DNA of 64,000 nucleotides from Pseudopithomyces maydicus (GCA_026873275.1 JANTUC010000019.1:124001-188000); one strand, 5' to 3'; shown: positions 47,183-59,903, numbered from the stretch's first letter. Numbers and translations: made by a program. The notes: generated by a model from the letters alone, not told the origin.

Positions 47183-47552
47183 GTCGGCGGCTCTTACGAC
47201 TAATCTGAAACTGAACTATTACGGTGTTGGTAACCGGGCGTCGACGTCGAGTCGGGGTGATGCGATGGGTTGGTATCGAAAACAAATTTCAAGAAGCTAT
47301 TTAAAGGCCTTGGGGAGCCTGGGGCACCCAGGCAACAGCACGTGGCTTCACCTAGGCACCGGGACAGACAATCGGTCACGTAATCGTATGGGCTGTCCCG
47401 CCTGTATGGTTGCCCTGTGAGCGTTTGCTGTCTTAGCGTGGTTTACGCTCTTCGAGTCATATATCACTATTTTGACCAGAGATGGAAGGAACGACTTAGT
47501 GGCATAAATTCCAACTGTAAATTTTATCATTTCCTGGCTGTCCAATCTTCTC
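47183..47552. promoter_or_regulatory. Promoter of the J-protein gene
   Basis: Between the J-protein start and the stop of the astacin-like gene. It has CACGTG near 47339. No ORF with support. Confidence 0.35.
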
Positions 47553-48933
47553 TTAACCCTTCCAAGGATAATGCCTTCTGATGAACGCAACGTCCCCCGG
47601 GGATGGTGATGTTTGGCGATGTATAGCTTCCTCTCTAACCTTGACTCCATTCTCCTTGATTATCTTTACCATAGGGCATTGCCTAAAATCATTCGAGCAT
47701 TCTTCATTCCCGAATGTGGTAGAATCGTACATCACTGTTCAGGTGTTAGCCTTAAAATGTTCTGCGCGAAAGTTACACTCGAACACTCACTTATCGAATC
47801 GTAATCTAGCCCACTCGAGTGATCATAGTTTGCCGTTGGCTGGATGGCGAAATTATAGCTGGAGAATTCGGCTTTACGTGCAAAGTCTTCATCCCTACAT
47901 AGCTTGTCCCGAAGGTACTGAAGGTCAGTGCTTAGACCTTTGTTTCTTGCGTCTTCATAGGCTCTGTCTAGAGACTTGGCATAATCTCGAAGTTTCTCGC
48001 AGCGAAATTCCACGTATTCATCACCTGTAATTATTGTCAGAGAGGTAACAAAATGACTCAGTAAGTACGGATACATACGATCGGGACGAACCATTTCATG
48101 GTACATTCCTAGCACTACGCATGTTAGTCTGAAATCTTTTGTTCAAGAACAGGATACTGACCATGTCCAACCTATAAATCGTTAGCTAGAAGTTGAAAGG
48201 TGTGCTTGGATACGCTTACCTCATGTGCAATTACCGTGGCGGGTGCATTTTCAGCCATTATGAGGTAATGGCGATATCCCTCAACGTCAGTTGCGTATCT
48301 CTTGGGAGTAAAGCCAACGGTCCCGAAGCTGACACCTCCGCTCTTCTGTTCATCTTTCCAATATATAGCCAGCGCATCCCACGATACCAACCGGTTAAGC
48401 TTTCCTGTTTCGGCTTGATGATCATATTCTCTGTAACAGAACTGTATTTTGCCGAAGACTTTGTATTCCGAGAATCCGAGGTTATACCCAGTATCCTCTC
48501 CAGGTTCTCCACCAAGTGCATCAGCCCATATGTTGAGGGCTTTGATAAGCGTACATGAGGCCTTTTTCTTGGTTTCCTCATCTGCATAGCAGAACCGGAT
48601 GCGATGGAAAGGATTTATGATGCCACTAAGCGGCCACGGAGTTTTTGGGCCCTTGTCGGTGAGGGCTAAGATAGGGCAATGTTAGTTTTTTCTCTTTCAT
48701 GCGGATGCCGAGAGTCGTTTATTAGGGAACTTACGAGAAAGCCATCTGCTCTGCAGACTAACTGAGGTCTCTGACACATTCTTTGAAGGTCCCTCAGGGT
48801 CAGGCAGGATCTCAGGCGTTGAGACTTCGGGGAGCGGGAATGCCTGGTTCGGTTCTACGGGCGTCCAAGAGTAGCAAGCGACCAGAGGAAATATGCAGCT
48901 GAGCCAGAACAGGAAGATGCTGAGGCAAACCAT
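47553..48933 (-). CDS. Secreted astacin-like (M12A) zinc metalloprotease
   Basis: Six exons, 48735-48933, 48220-48665, 48162-48171 (10 nt), 48079-48114, 47791-48024 and 47553-47734, give 368 residues. The chosen start gives a signal peptide (MVCLSIFLFWLSCIFPLVAC). An upstream in-frame ATG at 49026 would bury it. Splicing assembles the full astacin zinc signature AHEVGHVLGMYHEMVRPD (HExxHxxGxxHE) and the Met-turn DYDSIMMYDS, both hallmarks of metzincins. Conserved cysteines (FCYADEE, CTLIKALNIW, CEKLRDY, ECSNDFRQC) suit a secreted enzyme. The active-site helix is split by two introns around a 10-nt exon. It may digest extracellular protein or act on a host or competitor. Confidence 0.85.
48162..48171 (-). 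other. 10-nt microexon
   Basis: GTTGGACATG lies between two introns of 48 and 47 nt and encodes Val-Gly-His, including the second zinc-binding histidine. Skipping it would destroy the active site and shift the frame. Confidence 0.85.
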
Positions 48934-50926
48934 CTTGAGTCTACGAGACAAGGTAAGAGGAGTCGCGAGAAGATATTGCCGGGTTACTGGCGTAGTATCG
49001 AGAGTGGCAGGATTAATGAAGGACACTGAGCCTTGGGGTAGGGTACTTATATATGTTTTAGCTAGTAGAGGTTGACAGTGAGTGAGGTTGACTTGTCAAT
49101 AAATATCACCATTTTGAGCATTTCCTTTTCCTATCATGGCTCCTGAGTTGAGGTGAGTTAACATAGCTCTGTAATGCGCATACGATGTACGCACTTTGCT
49201 CAGAGTCAAACATGATTGTATTAGTTGAAAGGTTGAAACGAGCTGTCAGGCGCACAGTAAGTGATTGAGCTGTGCAAACGCGTTTGCGCCGCCGCTCACC
49301 TGGGGCGCGACTTCCAGTTCTCCCTTCTGCGCGCGACTGCCATCGCGACTGCCACCTTTACCTTCTACCCACCATATAACATATTTACATGCCTATATAA
49401 ATAATCTCAGAACACTTCTTTCAATCAAACACACGACTCTCAATAGAATGCTGCGGCATCGGCCTAGTGGGCAAGCAGGACTTGCCCTTGGACCCTAGGT
49501 TAACCGTTCCGACCAGATCTATTAAGGGCGTGAGTTCGATCCCCAACAGCAAATCGTAATACATAAAGGTTTCTGGGCGGTAAACTCGTTTCGTCTAAGT
49601 TGAGTCTGGCATTGCGAGCCCGTTTCTTTTGCTACTTTTTTTTCCCCTAGTACTCTTGCAGTTCTCTTTTTGTATGTTAAGAATATTGCTCTTATTGCGA
49701 TGAACTTTGTAAGTAGACAACAACACTTGCTAGAAGCCCGAGCAGTATAGTAGATGATAGTGTGTGGCCTTATGTCGCTGTCACTTAGCTAGCTAGCGAG
49801 ACTAGCTATGTCGTCGGGATATATCGAAGAACACCCAGTATCCGTCTCCTCTAATTATTCAGTGGCTTGCGCAACGTTTTTGCAATGTCATGTTCGCTTT
49901 CTGTGTGTGGCCGCTCCTTCCGCTTTCGCTGTTTTGTACCTTCCAACATGGCCTGTACGGAGCGAGCTGTCTAGAACCATGTCCCCCACAGAGCAATGCG
50001 CCAAGTAGCGTATATATTTGCAGTTGTTGTAGCTATATTTGTATGTAAAGACTCGTTTCTTTGTCGCACTCTCGCAGCATAAATAAACAGATGGAAATTC
50101 TCCGAAACTCTAACGCACTTGTCACCGCGAGCGACGCTCAGCACATATACATATACATCGAGCAAGAGAGGTCATTTAAGCCATTATACGCATTGCGCGG
50201 TGGATAATGACAGCATTCTACTACTTGCGTCGCATTATATCAGCAAAGATCTCTTTTTCTTGGGGATTATCTTTATCTTACTTTGATCAATATCGTGCAA
50301 TCTCGTGAGAAAATCGACGGCTAGTGATTTCTTTCATCTCCCTGATTGAAATATATCTGTTCAGAGTAGATGCATGTGTAGAATAATTCTATGTATGGTT
50401 TGTGCGTATTTCTCTTGCCAGTCTTCTCGCCTGTTTGGAAGATAGGCAACACGCCAGAGAATTTGCACTTTGCGGCAGGAGCTAATAGTCAAATACTGTC
50501 CCTATAGATGCTATCTGGTTTGATTTCAGAACCTACGAACTATTCGGAAAGATCGTTTGACTTGGTGGGACAGGTGAGCGCAGTTATCTGTGGATCTTAT
50601 GACGGACTTTAGAACCGTAAGGCCACTACAAACAAATACGCAAGATAAATCATGCGAATTGCTTGGGAGACTTGATAATTTGGAGATGTTGATATGCAAC
50701 ATTCAGAGTTTCAGGTAACTGAATCCTCACTCAAGTGCGCTCAAGAGACAGGTAAGCCCAGAAGAGATTATAAGAAGAAAGGTGCTCACGGGCAGAGAGT
50801 ACCCATCCCAACGATCGCTCACACGCATAACCAACAACAAATCCTCAACAGGTAAAGACTGCTAATTCGGGTATCTAAACGCAACCTATGTTCAAGAACA
50901 ATAACCAAACACCCCACACCACACCC
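48934..50926. other. Gene-poor AT-rich region
   Basis: No protein gene is supported. It contains the tRNA-like element below, ATAC-rich simple sequence near 50145-50160, and the 3' region of the DUF726 gene at its right end. Confidence 0.5.
49450..49643 (+). ncRNA. tRNA-like Pol III unit, possibly a SINE or tRNA relic
   Basis: An A-box-like GGCCTAGTGGGC begins at 49461 and a B-box-like GAGTTCGATCC lies near 49532-49542, about 70 bases apart. The ends GCTG and CAGCA partly pair as an acceptor stem. A run of eight T (about 49636-49643) could terminate Pol III. The cloverleaf is imperfect, so a functional tRNA is unlikely. Confidence 0.4.
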
Positions 50927-53900
50927 TCACATCAACCCATAATCATTGTCATCCAACGGCTCCGGCTCCACCATACTCAGCTCCCCATACTCACTCCCAG
51001 TCTCATACTTGCTATCATCCTCGTCCTCCCCTCCAACCTCCGCCACCGCAACTACAGGCGTCTTCTTCCCCGTCTCCACCGCCCTAACCGGCGCCACCAC
51101 CGGAGCCGCCGCAACAGGTACAGGTACAGGTGCAGATGTCACGGAAGGCGCAATCGCTACCTCATCATCGCCCGAACGAGGATGAGGCTGAGGAGGAGCA
51201 ACAACGTCCTTCGGATGCCTGAGCATTTCCTCCAGCGGGGAGAAAACTTCTGACTCGCGTCCAGATCGAGGTCCTGCATTGTGATCTGGTGCTCTGGCTC
51301 GACGTACTGCGAGGAGGAGGACCAGGTGGGGCGCGTGAAGTTTGTGCGTTGGGGTTCGGCGGCGGGGGTGGGGACGGTGTTGGTGGGGATCTGGTTGCCG
51401 CGGAGGGCAGAGGGGAAGGTTTTCTGGCGGGTGGGCTGCTGTGTAGCGGGGGTCTCGGGTGGTGTTGAGGCAGAGAGTGGGGAGGTGGTTGTTGATGGGG
51501 TTGGCGAGGTGGGAGTTGGGGCGGCGGGCGTTGAAGGTGCAGACGCGGGACTTGGGGTGGGGAGGGTTCTTTGTCGTTGGACGAAGGGCTGTTGACCGGA
51601 TCGATTTTGTACTATGAATGGTCGACGGACTCGTGGAGCTTCTGGGGCGGCTGGTGAAGGTTGGATTGTGGGCGAAGGTTGGATGGCTGGCGTAGGGTCA
51701 ACGTTCGATGGACCAGATACATTGATTAGGCTGTTCGACTGGTGCGCGACGACCATCTCCGTGGCTCGGGCGGCCGACGGATCAGGTAGCTGGTTGTCTT
51801 TTTTGTGTTGTTGGACATGCTTTCTGACCTGCTTCTTCTTCCTTTCCGCCACTTCCAAAGCGCGTTCTTGTTCAGCGACGCGATTGAAGTCGATGTCACC
51901 GAACCCAATCTTTGTCAATATGTTGCCAACGAGGTATCGGTATCGATCATGGCCACTGACAGTCTTGCTCATATCGACGTTCTCCACACCGAATACGTCC
52001 TTGACTTCCCCTAAGCCTGCAACGCCAAACTCTAGCTTGGTGGAGCGGTAAAGGAACCCCAGAATATAATCTTCTGTGCTGTAGACGTTGACAACTCGGG
52101 CGGCGACAACTGAGCGAATCTTTCTCCAAGACTTGCTATCTGAAGGCGCTGGGGTACCCATCAAAACAGCAGCTTCTACTAGACCAAACGCGTTCTGCTC
52201 TGCCAATTCGACCAAGCATGAGTAAATGACACGCGCACCGATCGAGTAGCCCATCAGTGTGACAGGCCGTTTTCCTTGTACGCCATCCATGAGAGCGTGC
52301 GCCAAAACCTTTCCAGCCTTGTCTGCTCTGGCAAGAGCGACGCTAAACGGGTTGTCGAGAACACTGGCGACCTTGACAAGACCAAGTGGCCAGAGTCCGG
52401 CGTATAGTGCACCGAGAATTGTACGGCTTACAATGGTGTAAGTGACCCCATCCCAGGCGTAGCTGAATAGCACATCGTTGAGCGAGTTACCCATACGGAG
52501 CATCGCTTCGAGCTCGAAGCGTAGTGCAAACGGCTCAGTACCTGCGCCGTCGATGATTTCCCATGGCTTGTTCACGTCCGATGGTGAATTGAGCCAGCCG
52601 CTGATACCGATAGCTACACGAAGGCGGTGCTGCTCGCGCTTAGAGGGGTCGCGTGCATCCAGTTCGGCGGCCCATTCGTTATCACGCTGAGCGACAGGAC
52701 GTTCGGGGTCTACGTTTTGTTTAGTCTCGGTTCCAAGAGGCTTGAAATCACGGACACACCTTTGACTGGGATAAACTCAAAATCTTGCACTTCTCTCGCA
52801 TACTGCTCCATAATTCTTCCCGTCATCTTCGCTCCGTAAGCACCGAACAGCGAGCCAACGAGAACAGAGCTGCCGGCAAGTGCTCCAAGATAAGTCGACA
52901 CAACACCTAGACCCAATCCTCCAAAGACTGTGCCGAGTCCAGCTGCGAGCAAAGGCGCCGCGAGACCGCCAGTGACACCGATAAGGACGGCACCACCAAC
53001 GGCAGCCAGTCCAACTTTCCATTTCCGAGCTGCTGCGTCGTTGGAAGCTTGCTTCTTGGCAGATTCTTCGGCATCCATTTGAGAGGCGGCGGTGGCTAAC
53101 AAGCCTTGGGCGATTGATTTCTCGTGTTCAGCTAGCAGATCTATTTCCAGCTCTAGGCTGCTTGACAACTGCAGCAACAGGACTCGCGAATGAGCTGGGT
53201 AATACTCCAGACTTAGCAAGAGGAGCAGAAGACAATGCAAGATGAGGGTCTTCTTCTCCTGCTCGAACGCCAGAATCTGGGTCTCGATGACTTGGTAGTG
53301 CCCATGCTTTCTCTTCCCACGACCCGCATACGCCTGGCTGCTGCTGAAGGGGTCACCTTCGAAATCGAGTAGTAACGAATTGCCTTGCTTTTGGCGTTCC
53401 GCCTCGTCCATCATTTGCTTCCTTTTGGCCTTCGCTTGCCGGACAACGTCGCCGCGTACGCACAGCACGTCGCAGATACGGTGCATGACACCAGCCCTCC
53501 ACTTGTCAAAGAAGGTAATAGCGCCCCTCTTCAGACCCTGCATTTGTGTAGATTCCACTTCGCGCTGTCTCGCTCTCCTGGCTCTTTCTGCGTCCAAGGC
53601 AGCCTCATTGGGCGGTTCATCGAAGCTTATGAGATCCTGAGCTGCTGCCTGTGGTCGCGGTGACTTCGGCGGGGGCGAGGCCGTAGCCGTAGAGGAGGTC
53701 GACTCGTGCGTCTTATCGGGGTCGAAGGTAGCGATAACATCGCTGCGCATGGCATCGGTACAGAGCAGCACCAGCAGCGCGAGTTCAATGCGCAAGGCAG
53801 GCGTTTCGAGGACAGAAGTGAGCGATGCGCCCTCATCCTGTTTGGCAGCGTTCCCGCCCGCACCGGTGATAACATTGGCGACCTTGAACAGCATCTTTTC

Positions 53901-54025
53901 GAACCCAGCAGCGGCGCCAGGGGTAAAAGGAAACTCGAACTGGCTGCCTCTGAAGGAGACGGTCGAGTTGCGGTGTGGGGGGCCTGGGCTGCGGCCGGCC
54001 CGCAGTATTCTGGCCCCCGCGCCAT
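50927..54025 (-). CDS. DUF726-family alpha/beta hydrolase, membrane-associated (Mil1-like)
   Basis: Exon 1 runs from 54025 (or the in-frame ATG at 53894) to 52760, and exon 2 from 52709 to 50927, with a 50-nt intron. Hallmarks are a glycine-rich membrane segment (GLAAVGGAVLIGVTGGLAAP, then LGTVFGGLGLGV) and a hydrolase core with the nucleophile elbow MGYSIGAR, as in TMCO4 and yeast Mil1. The C-terminal third is a Pro/Ser/Thr-rich tail. The frame breaks after QKFSP where a four-base run (51237-51240) is one base short. The continuing frame ends at 50927 in an acidic tail. The N-terminus probably has a second one-base deficit in the six-base run at 53977-53982. Likely a lipase-like enzyme at membranes. 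Confidence 0.8.
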
Positions 54026-54287
54026 CTCATAGCGGTTTTCGCCTGCAGGGGCGATCTGCAGACATGGATGTTTGAGAAAGATGCCGCGGTACCGTGATCT
54101 GGCCTTTGGACGTCTCCAAAGCAGTATCGGATGATTCTCTCCATCAGTGGAGGTCACATGCTCACAACACGTTCAATCGCGGTAACGCGCCTACGCGCTA
54201 GTCTAGCGCGCCTTTATCCGCGCTACACCCCAATTCTGATTATGGAAACGCTATGTTTCTCCTAGATCTGTATCGGCCCTAATTTGC

Positions 54288-56156
54288 TTAAAGCTCCAAA
54301 GCCTTACTCTCTTCCCTCACACCTTTCTGTTCAGTCCCTGTTGTCCTACCTCTCTCCTCGTTCGCCACATCCAACCCTTCCGTGACCCCATCAGCAAACA
54401 TTCCCTGTTGATCATAACTCTCCTCAAACTTCATACCCTTTTCCTCTTTGCAAAAATCCCCTATCATAGCCAACCCATAGTAGATCACACTCGAGAATGT
54501 GCAGCCCATTACCCATCCCAGGCTGTACAACCTCTCCCATCCGACTCCAACATCATGCCCGAATTGAGCTGCAAATCCTGGAACCAAAAATATCACCGTG
54601 ATGGTAAAAGCCACAGCATTGCGCCAGTTCAAGCCCCACGTGTAGTAGTACTTCGCGCTCTTCTCCGCCCTATACAGATCCTCGACCCAAAGATTCCCCT
54701 TTCTCACAACAAAGTAGTCCGTGATATAGATCCCAACGAGCGGCGCAAGAAAAATGCTATATCCGCCCAAAAAGCGCATAAACGTAGTAGAGCTCTGGAG
54801 GATCTTCCACGGGAAGATGATCAGCCCAATGGCATAGCAGAGGTACATGCCGCGACGGATGTTCAGCCAGCGAGGAAACAGTGCGGTGACGTCGACACCG
54901 AAAGGAAAAACGTCGACGCCCATACACGATGCGAAGATGGAGAGCATCCACGCTATGCTGGCGAAGGCGATGGCGGTGCGGGCGCCGGAGTTCCAGTGTC
55001 GGTCGAGAATCTCGTCGCAGAGGTCCCAGGGGTTCCAGAGGGTGACGCCCCAGGCTCGCTGGGTGGAGGAGGTGGCGAAGATACCCAGCGTTGCGCATAA
55101 AGTGTTGCCGATTGGGAGAGATATGAGTTGTGAGAGGAAGGGCGCGTTGGGAGTTCGAGCGTAGCGAGCAAGATCCGTCTGGTTGACTGCTATGCTCGAG
55201 GTCTTTCCCATGCAGCTGTTGATAGCAGACAGCATCGCCCAGGCCAGAGCCGCGCCCTTGGGACTTGGTTTGACGGAGATGAAATTACCGTCGGAGCCTC
55301 CAGCGGAACGGCCTTGCACAATGCACCATGCGAATAGGCTTATGGCTACGGGCGGTAGTACAAACGATTTGATCGTGTACAGACGACGCATTTGGTGTGG
55401 ACGGAGCGCGAGAAAAGGAGCGGTAACAATCGCAAAGAGGATGAAACCTAACAGTTGTTTTACAGTCACACCTTGACTTTCCGGAATGGTATTCGCGAGA
55501 TCATGCCAGTGGTGACCAAAGACGCAGCGGAAGAAGATCGATAGGAAGTAACCGCCCTGCATCATCAGGACTGCAGTCCAGATTTGTCCGACGAGCAGTC
55601 GAATGACGATGGGGAAGAAACTGCCGTACATGCCCCAGGTAAAGCGGGATTCCACCGGGAAGCCGAAGTGCCATTTTGCTCCGATTCTCGAGTGCCAGGC
55701 GATTGCGACGGCGCCGAGGAGATGCGATATGAAGACGCAAATGACGGCTATGGTCTGTTAGTTGAGGTTTCAAAATCAATGCCAGTACTTACATTGCCAG
55801 GCGTTGAGACCCATCGCCACCATAGAAGATCCAACGCTCCATACACCAACACTAAACCCATAGCCTGAACGTAGTAACTCAAATTAGCATGACTGCTATT
55901 AAATAAATATTGAGAGATACTAACTCCACCAGAACGCAGCAAAATCATACCATCCCCAGGTCCACTGAGCCCTAGGCGTCAAATCGAGATCTTCATTCTT
56001 CCAGAAACTACGTTCCTCCGTCCGGCCATGTGCCGTCTCATCGACTTCTAAGGCTCTGATGAAGTTCTCGCGGCTCGAAAACGCACGCTTGATTGCGACG
56101 TGTTTCTCTCGAAACTTCCTACTTGACGCAATCAACAGGTCTGCAAGCGAATGCAT
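54288..56156 (-). CDS. NCS1-family nucleobase/allantoin-type permease
   Basis: Three exons are visible: 55925-56156, 55793-55864 and 54288-55754. About 589 residues carry NCS1 features: an N-terminal EERSFWKNEDLDLTP, WGWYDFAAFWWS, GFSVGVWSVGSSM, AWHSRIGAKW, PVESRFTWGMYGSFFPI, NQTDLARYARTP and about 12 membrane spans. The family imports purines, pyrimidines, allantoin, uridine or thiamine with protons. The substrate is not readable. The splice between exons 2 and 3 leaves one base too many, and that intron would be only 38 nt, so this junction is unresolved (assembly error or a different splice). It lies next to a 2-oxoglutarate dioxygenase on the same strand. Confidence 0.85.
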
Positions 56157-56574
56157 GATGAGTTATGGAAAGTGCGACCCAACGACCCGCGCCTGAATGA
56201 CGGGATCCGAACATTCGGCTCGTTTTAACAATTGCCGCTTATCAGGAGCATGTCTACATTGCCGAAGTTGCGAATAGTGCACTATGAACGATACGCGACG
56301 TCCCCTAGTGTCTTGTACCGCTTATCTTTGCGATAGTCGGTATCTCTAGTATCGGAGCAAAGCGACATACAAGGATTAAAACCACGGGGTAACGCGGAGA
56401 CAAGTTCAAAGGATTCAGAAAGCCTAGTATCTGTACCAATAAGACGGTTGCGATTAAACCACGGCAAGTACACCTCCAGTCCCGACGGCCCTTGGTGAGA
56501 GCCGGAAGTCTTCATCCGCCATCCCATCCCCATCCCTCTCCCCTCACCCAAGCCCACCCCACTCACCAACCCCA
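56157..56574. promoter_or_regulatory. Spacer and promoter of the permease gene
   Basis: This is 418 bases between the stop of the dioxygenase gene and the start of the permease gene (both minus). A GATA-like TTATCT/TTATCA occurs near 56238 and 56322, as at nitrogen-controlled genes. That link is inference. Confidence 0.35.
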
Positions 56575-57740
56575 TCAAACCGCCCTCTTCGCCTGCTCAG
56601 CCCTCCACTCCAGATACTCCCCCGAGCTAACCACCGGATACCTCATGGGATTCCCCTCCCCCACACACGTCGGCACCGGCTCGAGCTTCATATCCTGCTG
56701 GAACCCGAAAAAGAACGGGCAAGAGTAGCGCTCCGCGCCCGCCTTGTTCACCACGCGATGCACCGTGGACACGAAAAAGTCGTTCGTCTGCCGCATGAAG
56801 CAGTCTGCGATGTTGACGACGATGCTGCCTGGAATGGGCTTGGCCTTGATCCAGTAGCCTGATTTGGAGAGGACTTCGAGGCCCGCGTGCTGGTCCTGCG
56901 TGACGAAGGTGAAGCATTCGAAGTCGGTGTGCGCGCCGATGCCGAGTTGGTCGGAGGGGGATGCCTGGGCGTTGGTGAGTGAGTGGGGATCTTGCTTGCG
57001 GGTGTGGTTTTGTGGGGGGAACGTACTTCTTGGGGAGGGTAATGCGTGATGCGCATTCCGGCTGCGGGGGTTTTGATGTAGTTGTCGAAGTAGTCCTCTT
57101 TGAGGTGGAGTGCTAGGGCGAATGTCTTGGTCAATCGGCGAGCGAGTGTTAGTAGCTGCGAATGGTGTTCGTAGAGGGTTTCTTTGAATCCTGGTAGGTT
57201 TTTGGGCCAGAGGAGCTTCACATAGTCGGTCTCTGGTTCGTCTTCGCATGCGACTTCTGGATCGAACTTGGGGTTATAGCCCCAATTGTAGGCTTCCATT
57301 AAGTCCTTTTCTTTTTTACCGTTCCGGTTGTACTAGAGCATTCAATGAGATGTTGGGTTTGCGCTTACGGGGTGAAGACAAACCTTCGCCATCGGAAAGT
57401 ATCCAAAGTACTCGGTCACCAGATCAGTACAGACCTCCATTTTCTTCTCCTCAGACTGCTCAAAGAATCTTTTTGCCTGGGCGAATGTGTGCTCGGCGTA
57501 CTTGGGATCAATGCCGTGATTAGTGATGTAGAAAAATCCAATTCGATGCGCTGCCTCGCGAACTTGCTCTGCTACTGCTTTGCGCTCTTCTATGTCATTA
57601 CTATAAATCCCACTAATATCAATGACAGGAATTTCATCGGCTTCGATGGATGTATCCGAGTGAAAATAGATTTTTTGGCCATTTTGAAGTGTCAGATCGA
57701 GTGCAGGTCGTGTTGCGGTCTCGACAACGGTGGTTGACAT
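56575..57740 (-). CDS. 2-oxoglutarate/Fe(II)-dependent dioxygenase (IPNS-like)
   Basis: Three exons, 57384-57740, 57027-57332 and 56575-56964, give 350 residues. The DIOX_N region is IPVIDISGIYSNDIEERKAV..GFFYITNHGI. The iron triad is His and Asp in GAHTDFECFTFV plus His in STVHRVVN, and RYSCPFFFGF carries the Arg-x-Ser that binds 2-oxoglutarate. The family hydroxylates small molecules, and thymine-7-hydroxylase is a known fungal member. For intron 1 I chose the GTTTGT donor (51 nt) over an inner GTAAGC (36 nt). Both keep the frame. Its neighbour is a nucleobase-type permease. Confidence 0.88.
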
Positions 57741-59903
57741 CTTGTTAGCGTCCAGGGTATCTCGAGTATGGTGAAAACACGGGTAGTTCTAAGAAGATTC
57801 ACTCCATTCGAATTGCTCTCAAGACTGCTAAAACCCTATAGGCTTTGCGACTTCGCTAAGATCGCAGCGTAGGAGGGGACGGAGATCAGCGAGTCGCCAA
57901 GCCACCATTATTCATGAAGGGAAAGTTCCTTGTAGAGATAGATAAATCGGATAAGCAACCGAGTCATGCCGTTGCCAGTGATAAGGGCTTGGGATGACAA
58001 GTTGTAGAGCTCGCTAGCCGCGGCGAAGCTACGGCTATTGTATAAGATTGGAGTACCAAGAATGGGGTTAGCGCGATAAGTAGTTATTGTGGATATACAT
58101 TTGTATCTAGGTAGACTATGCATACCTTGGTTAAGTCCCAGGTATAGATAAAAACCTGGTCTTCCGTATTGATCCAAGGCACGGTCGAATGTTGACTAGT
58201 TTTACCGGTCCCCTTACGTAGACTGATATCTGACTTGGTAAATTCATGGTGTATATATCTATAGTGCTATTACTGAAGCGCTGAACTTCTCGTAAATGCG
58301 GTTTCCGAGAAGGCAAAGGAGAGCAACGTAGCTGGTGATACCAAGACAATGCGACTCGCAACTCATACCATGTAAAGGACCTGCATGAAAGGTAGTCTAA
58401 CACCGCTTGATACACTCATGGTCGATAAGATGAGTTTATTTCCTAAATTATACAAAGTACCGGCCAGCAGGCTTGTAGAAAATTATGTTTATTACTAATT
58501 ACCCACCTGGTATTATTACGTATCTAGTCTGCGCTTGCAGGAGTATTGGGCCTACTATGAATTGAGCACTGCTTGAATACAGGATCAACATTACCCTATT
58601 GTATTGGTGTGAAATCGGACAGATGTTCTCGATACATATTCGAGCACTTGAAAAACATGACTCGATATTCGAAGTTCTTCCTTGCGCACTTTCCACATCA
58701 AATGTTGTCCCAGCTCTCCCCTAGAGGGCATAACTTCCTCCGACAATGCAAACTAACTCTACTCTGCACTCTATTTCTTAGTCGCAGTCCAACTTGGATC
58801 TGTCTCCTGAAACAAAAAATGATAAGAACCGAAATACATCGCAGGCGTATCTGTACAAGCAACCCTCTCAATCATAACGAAATAGTTCACAGTAGTTACA
58901 TGCGGAGCCATCTCCAGACGCACCAACTAAGCGAAACATAATATATCGTAGTGGCAAATTAAAACATGGCTTTTCTCCACAATCTTAGAACTCATTTATT
59001 CGTTCATCATCTATGCCTTGCAAAAATCTTGATTCTCAACCCATCATCCTCATCCCACCACAAAGCCATCACAGTGCAAGTACAACCCACGAGCCTGGGC
59101 GCTCTCCCCCCACGCATGGTCACCCACCACAATTTTTCCCTCACAGCGCGCACAGCCCGCCCGCACGCACCTACCCCCTCGCTTGCCTTAGCGCGCCTGC
59201 CCCGTTACCCATCCCTAACCCTCACCAAACCTTTTTGCCAGCCTATATATATTTAATATTTCATGATTACCATCGTGCAGTGCGAGGATTTGTACGAACC
59301 CATTTCTTGCCTTTTACCAGAAGTGGCCGCGAGTCCCGCACCTCACTGCACTTATCTAATCTTTGGAAAAAACATCGCCTGCCGAGCGCCGGTTCGATTT
59401 TTGGCTGCGACGTCTTTTTTTTGCTCTTTTTTCTTTTCTTTTCTAATTGCCGCACGCCTTACTTTTATGGGCATCTATGTGCTGCCTACATGCAAACAAG
59501 TAGGTTCACATTTAAGGAAAAAGGATAAGTCACGCCCGTGTATTGAAAAAGGGTATTTCTTTTTTCTGCGGAATCTTGTTACTGTATCGGAGTGGATGAT
59601 CGATCATCTTAAGCCTGACGTGTACGCCGTACTTCTTCGAAATATACCATCACGTATACGGACGAATAGTAGTAATACATAAGTCCCAGACGCTCCAGAC
59701 ATTGACAGTTCATAATTTGATTCTACGAGCAATACATCCAGTGACAACAACCTTTTCGACCCCATGATAATGCGCCAAGTCACCAGGTGGTATTCGAAGT
59801 CCCCTCCCTCGAACCTCTCTCACTCCACTCCCTTCCCTTCCCTCCACTCTCCTTCCATCCTGCCTCGGACTCGAACTCAGCTTCAAACTCAGAGATACAA
59901 ATC
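57741..59903. other. Gene-poor region
   Basis: About 2.2 kb between the start of the dioxygenase gene and the end of the Arp4 gene. Short ORFs on both strands (58131-59682) have no domain features. AT-rich in the middle, C-rich near 59100-59220. Nothing is supported. Confidence 0.45.
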
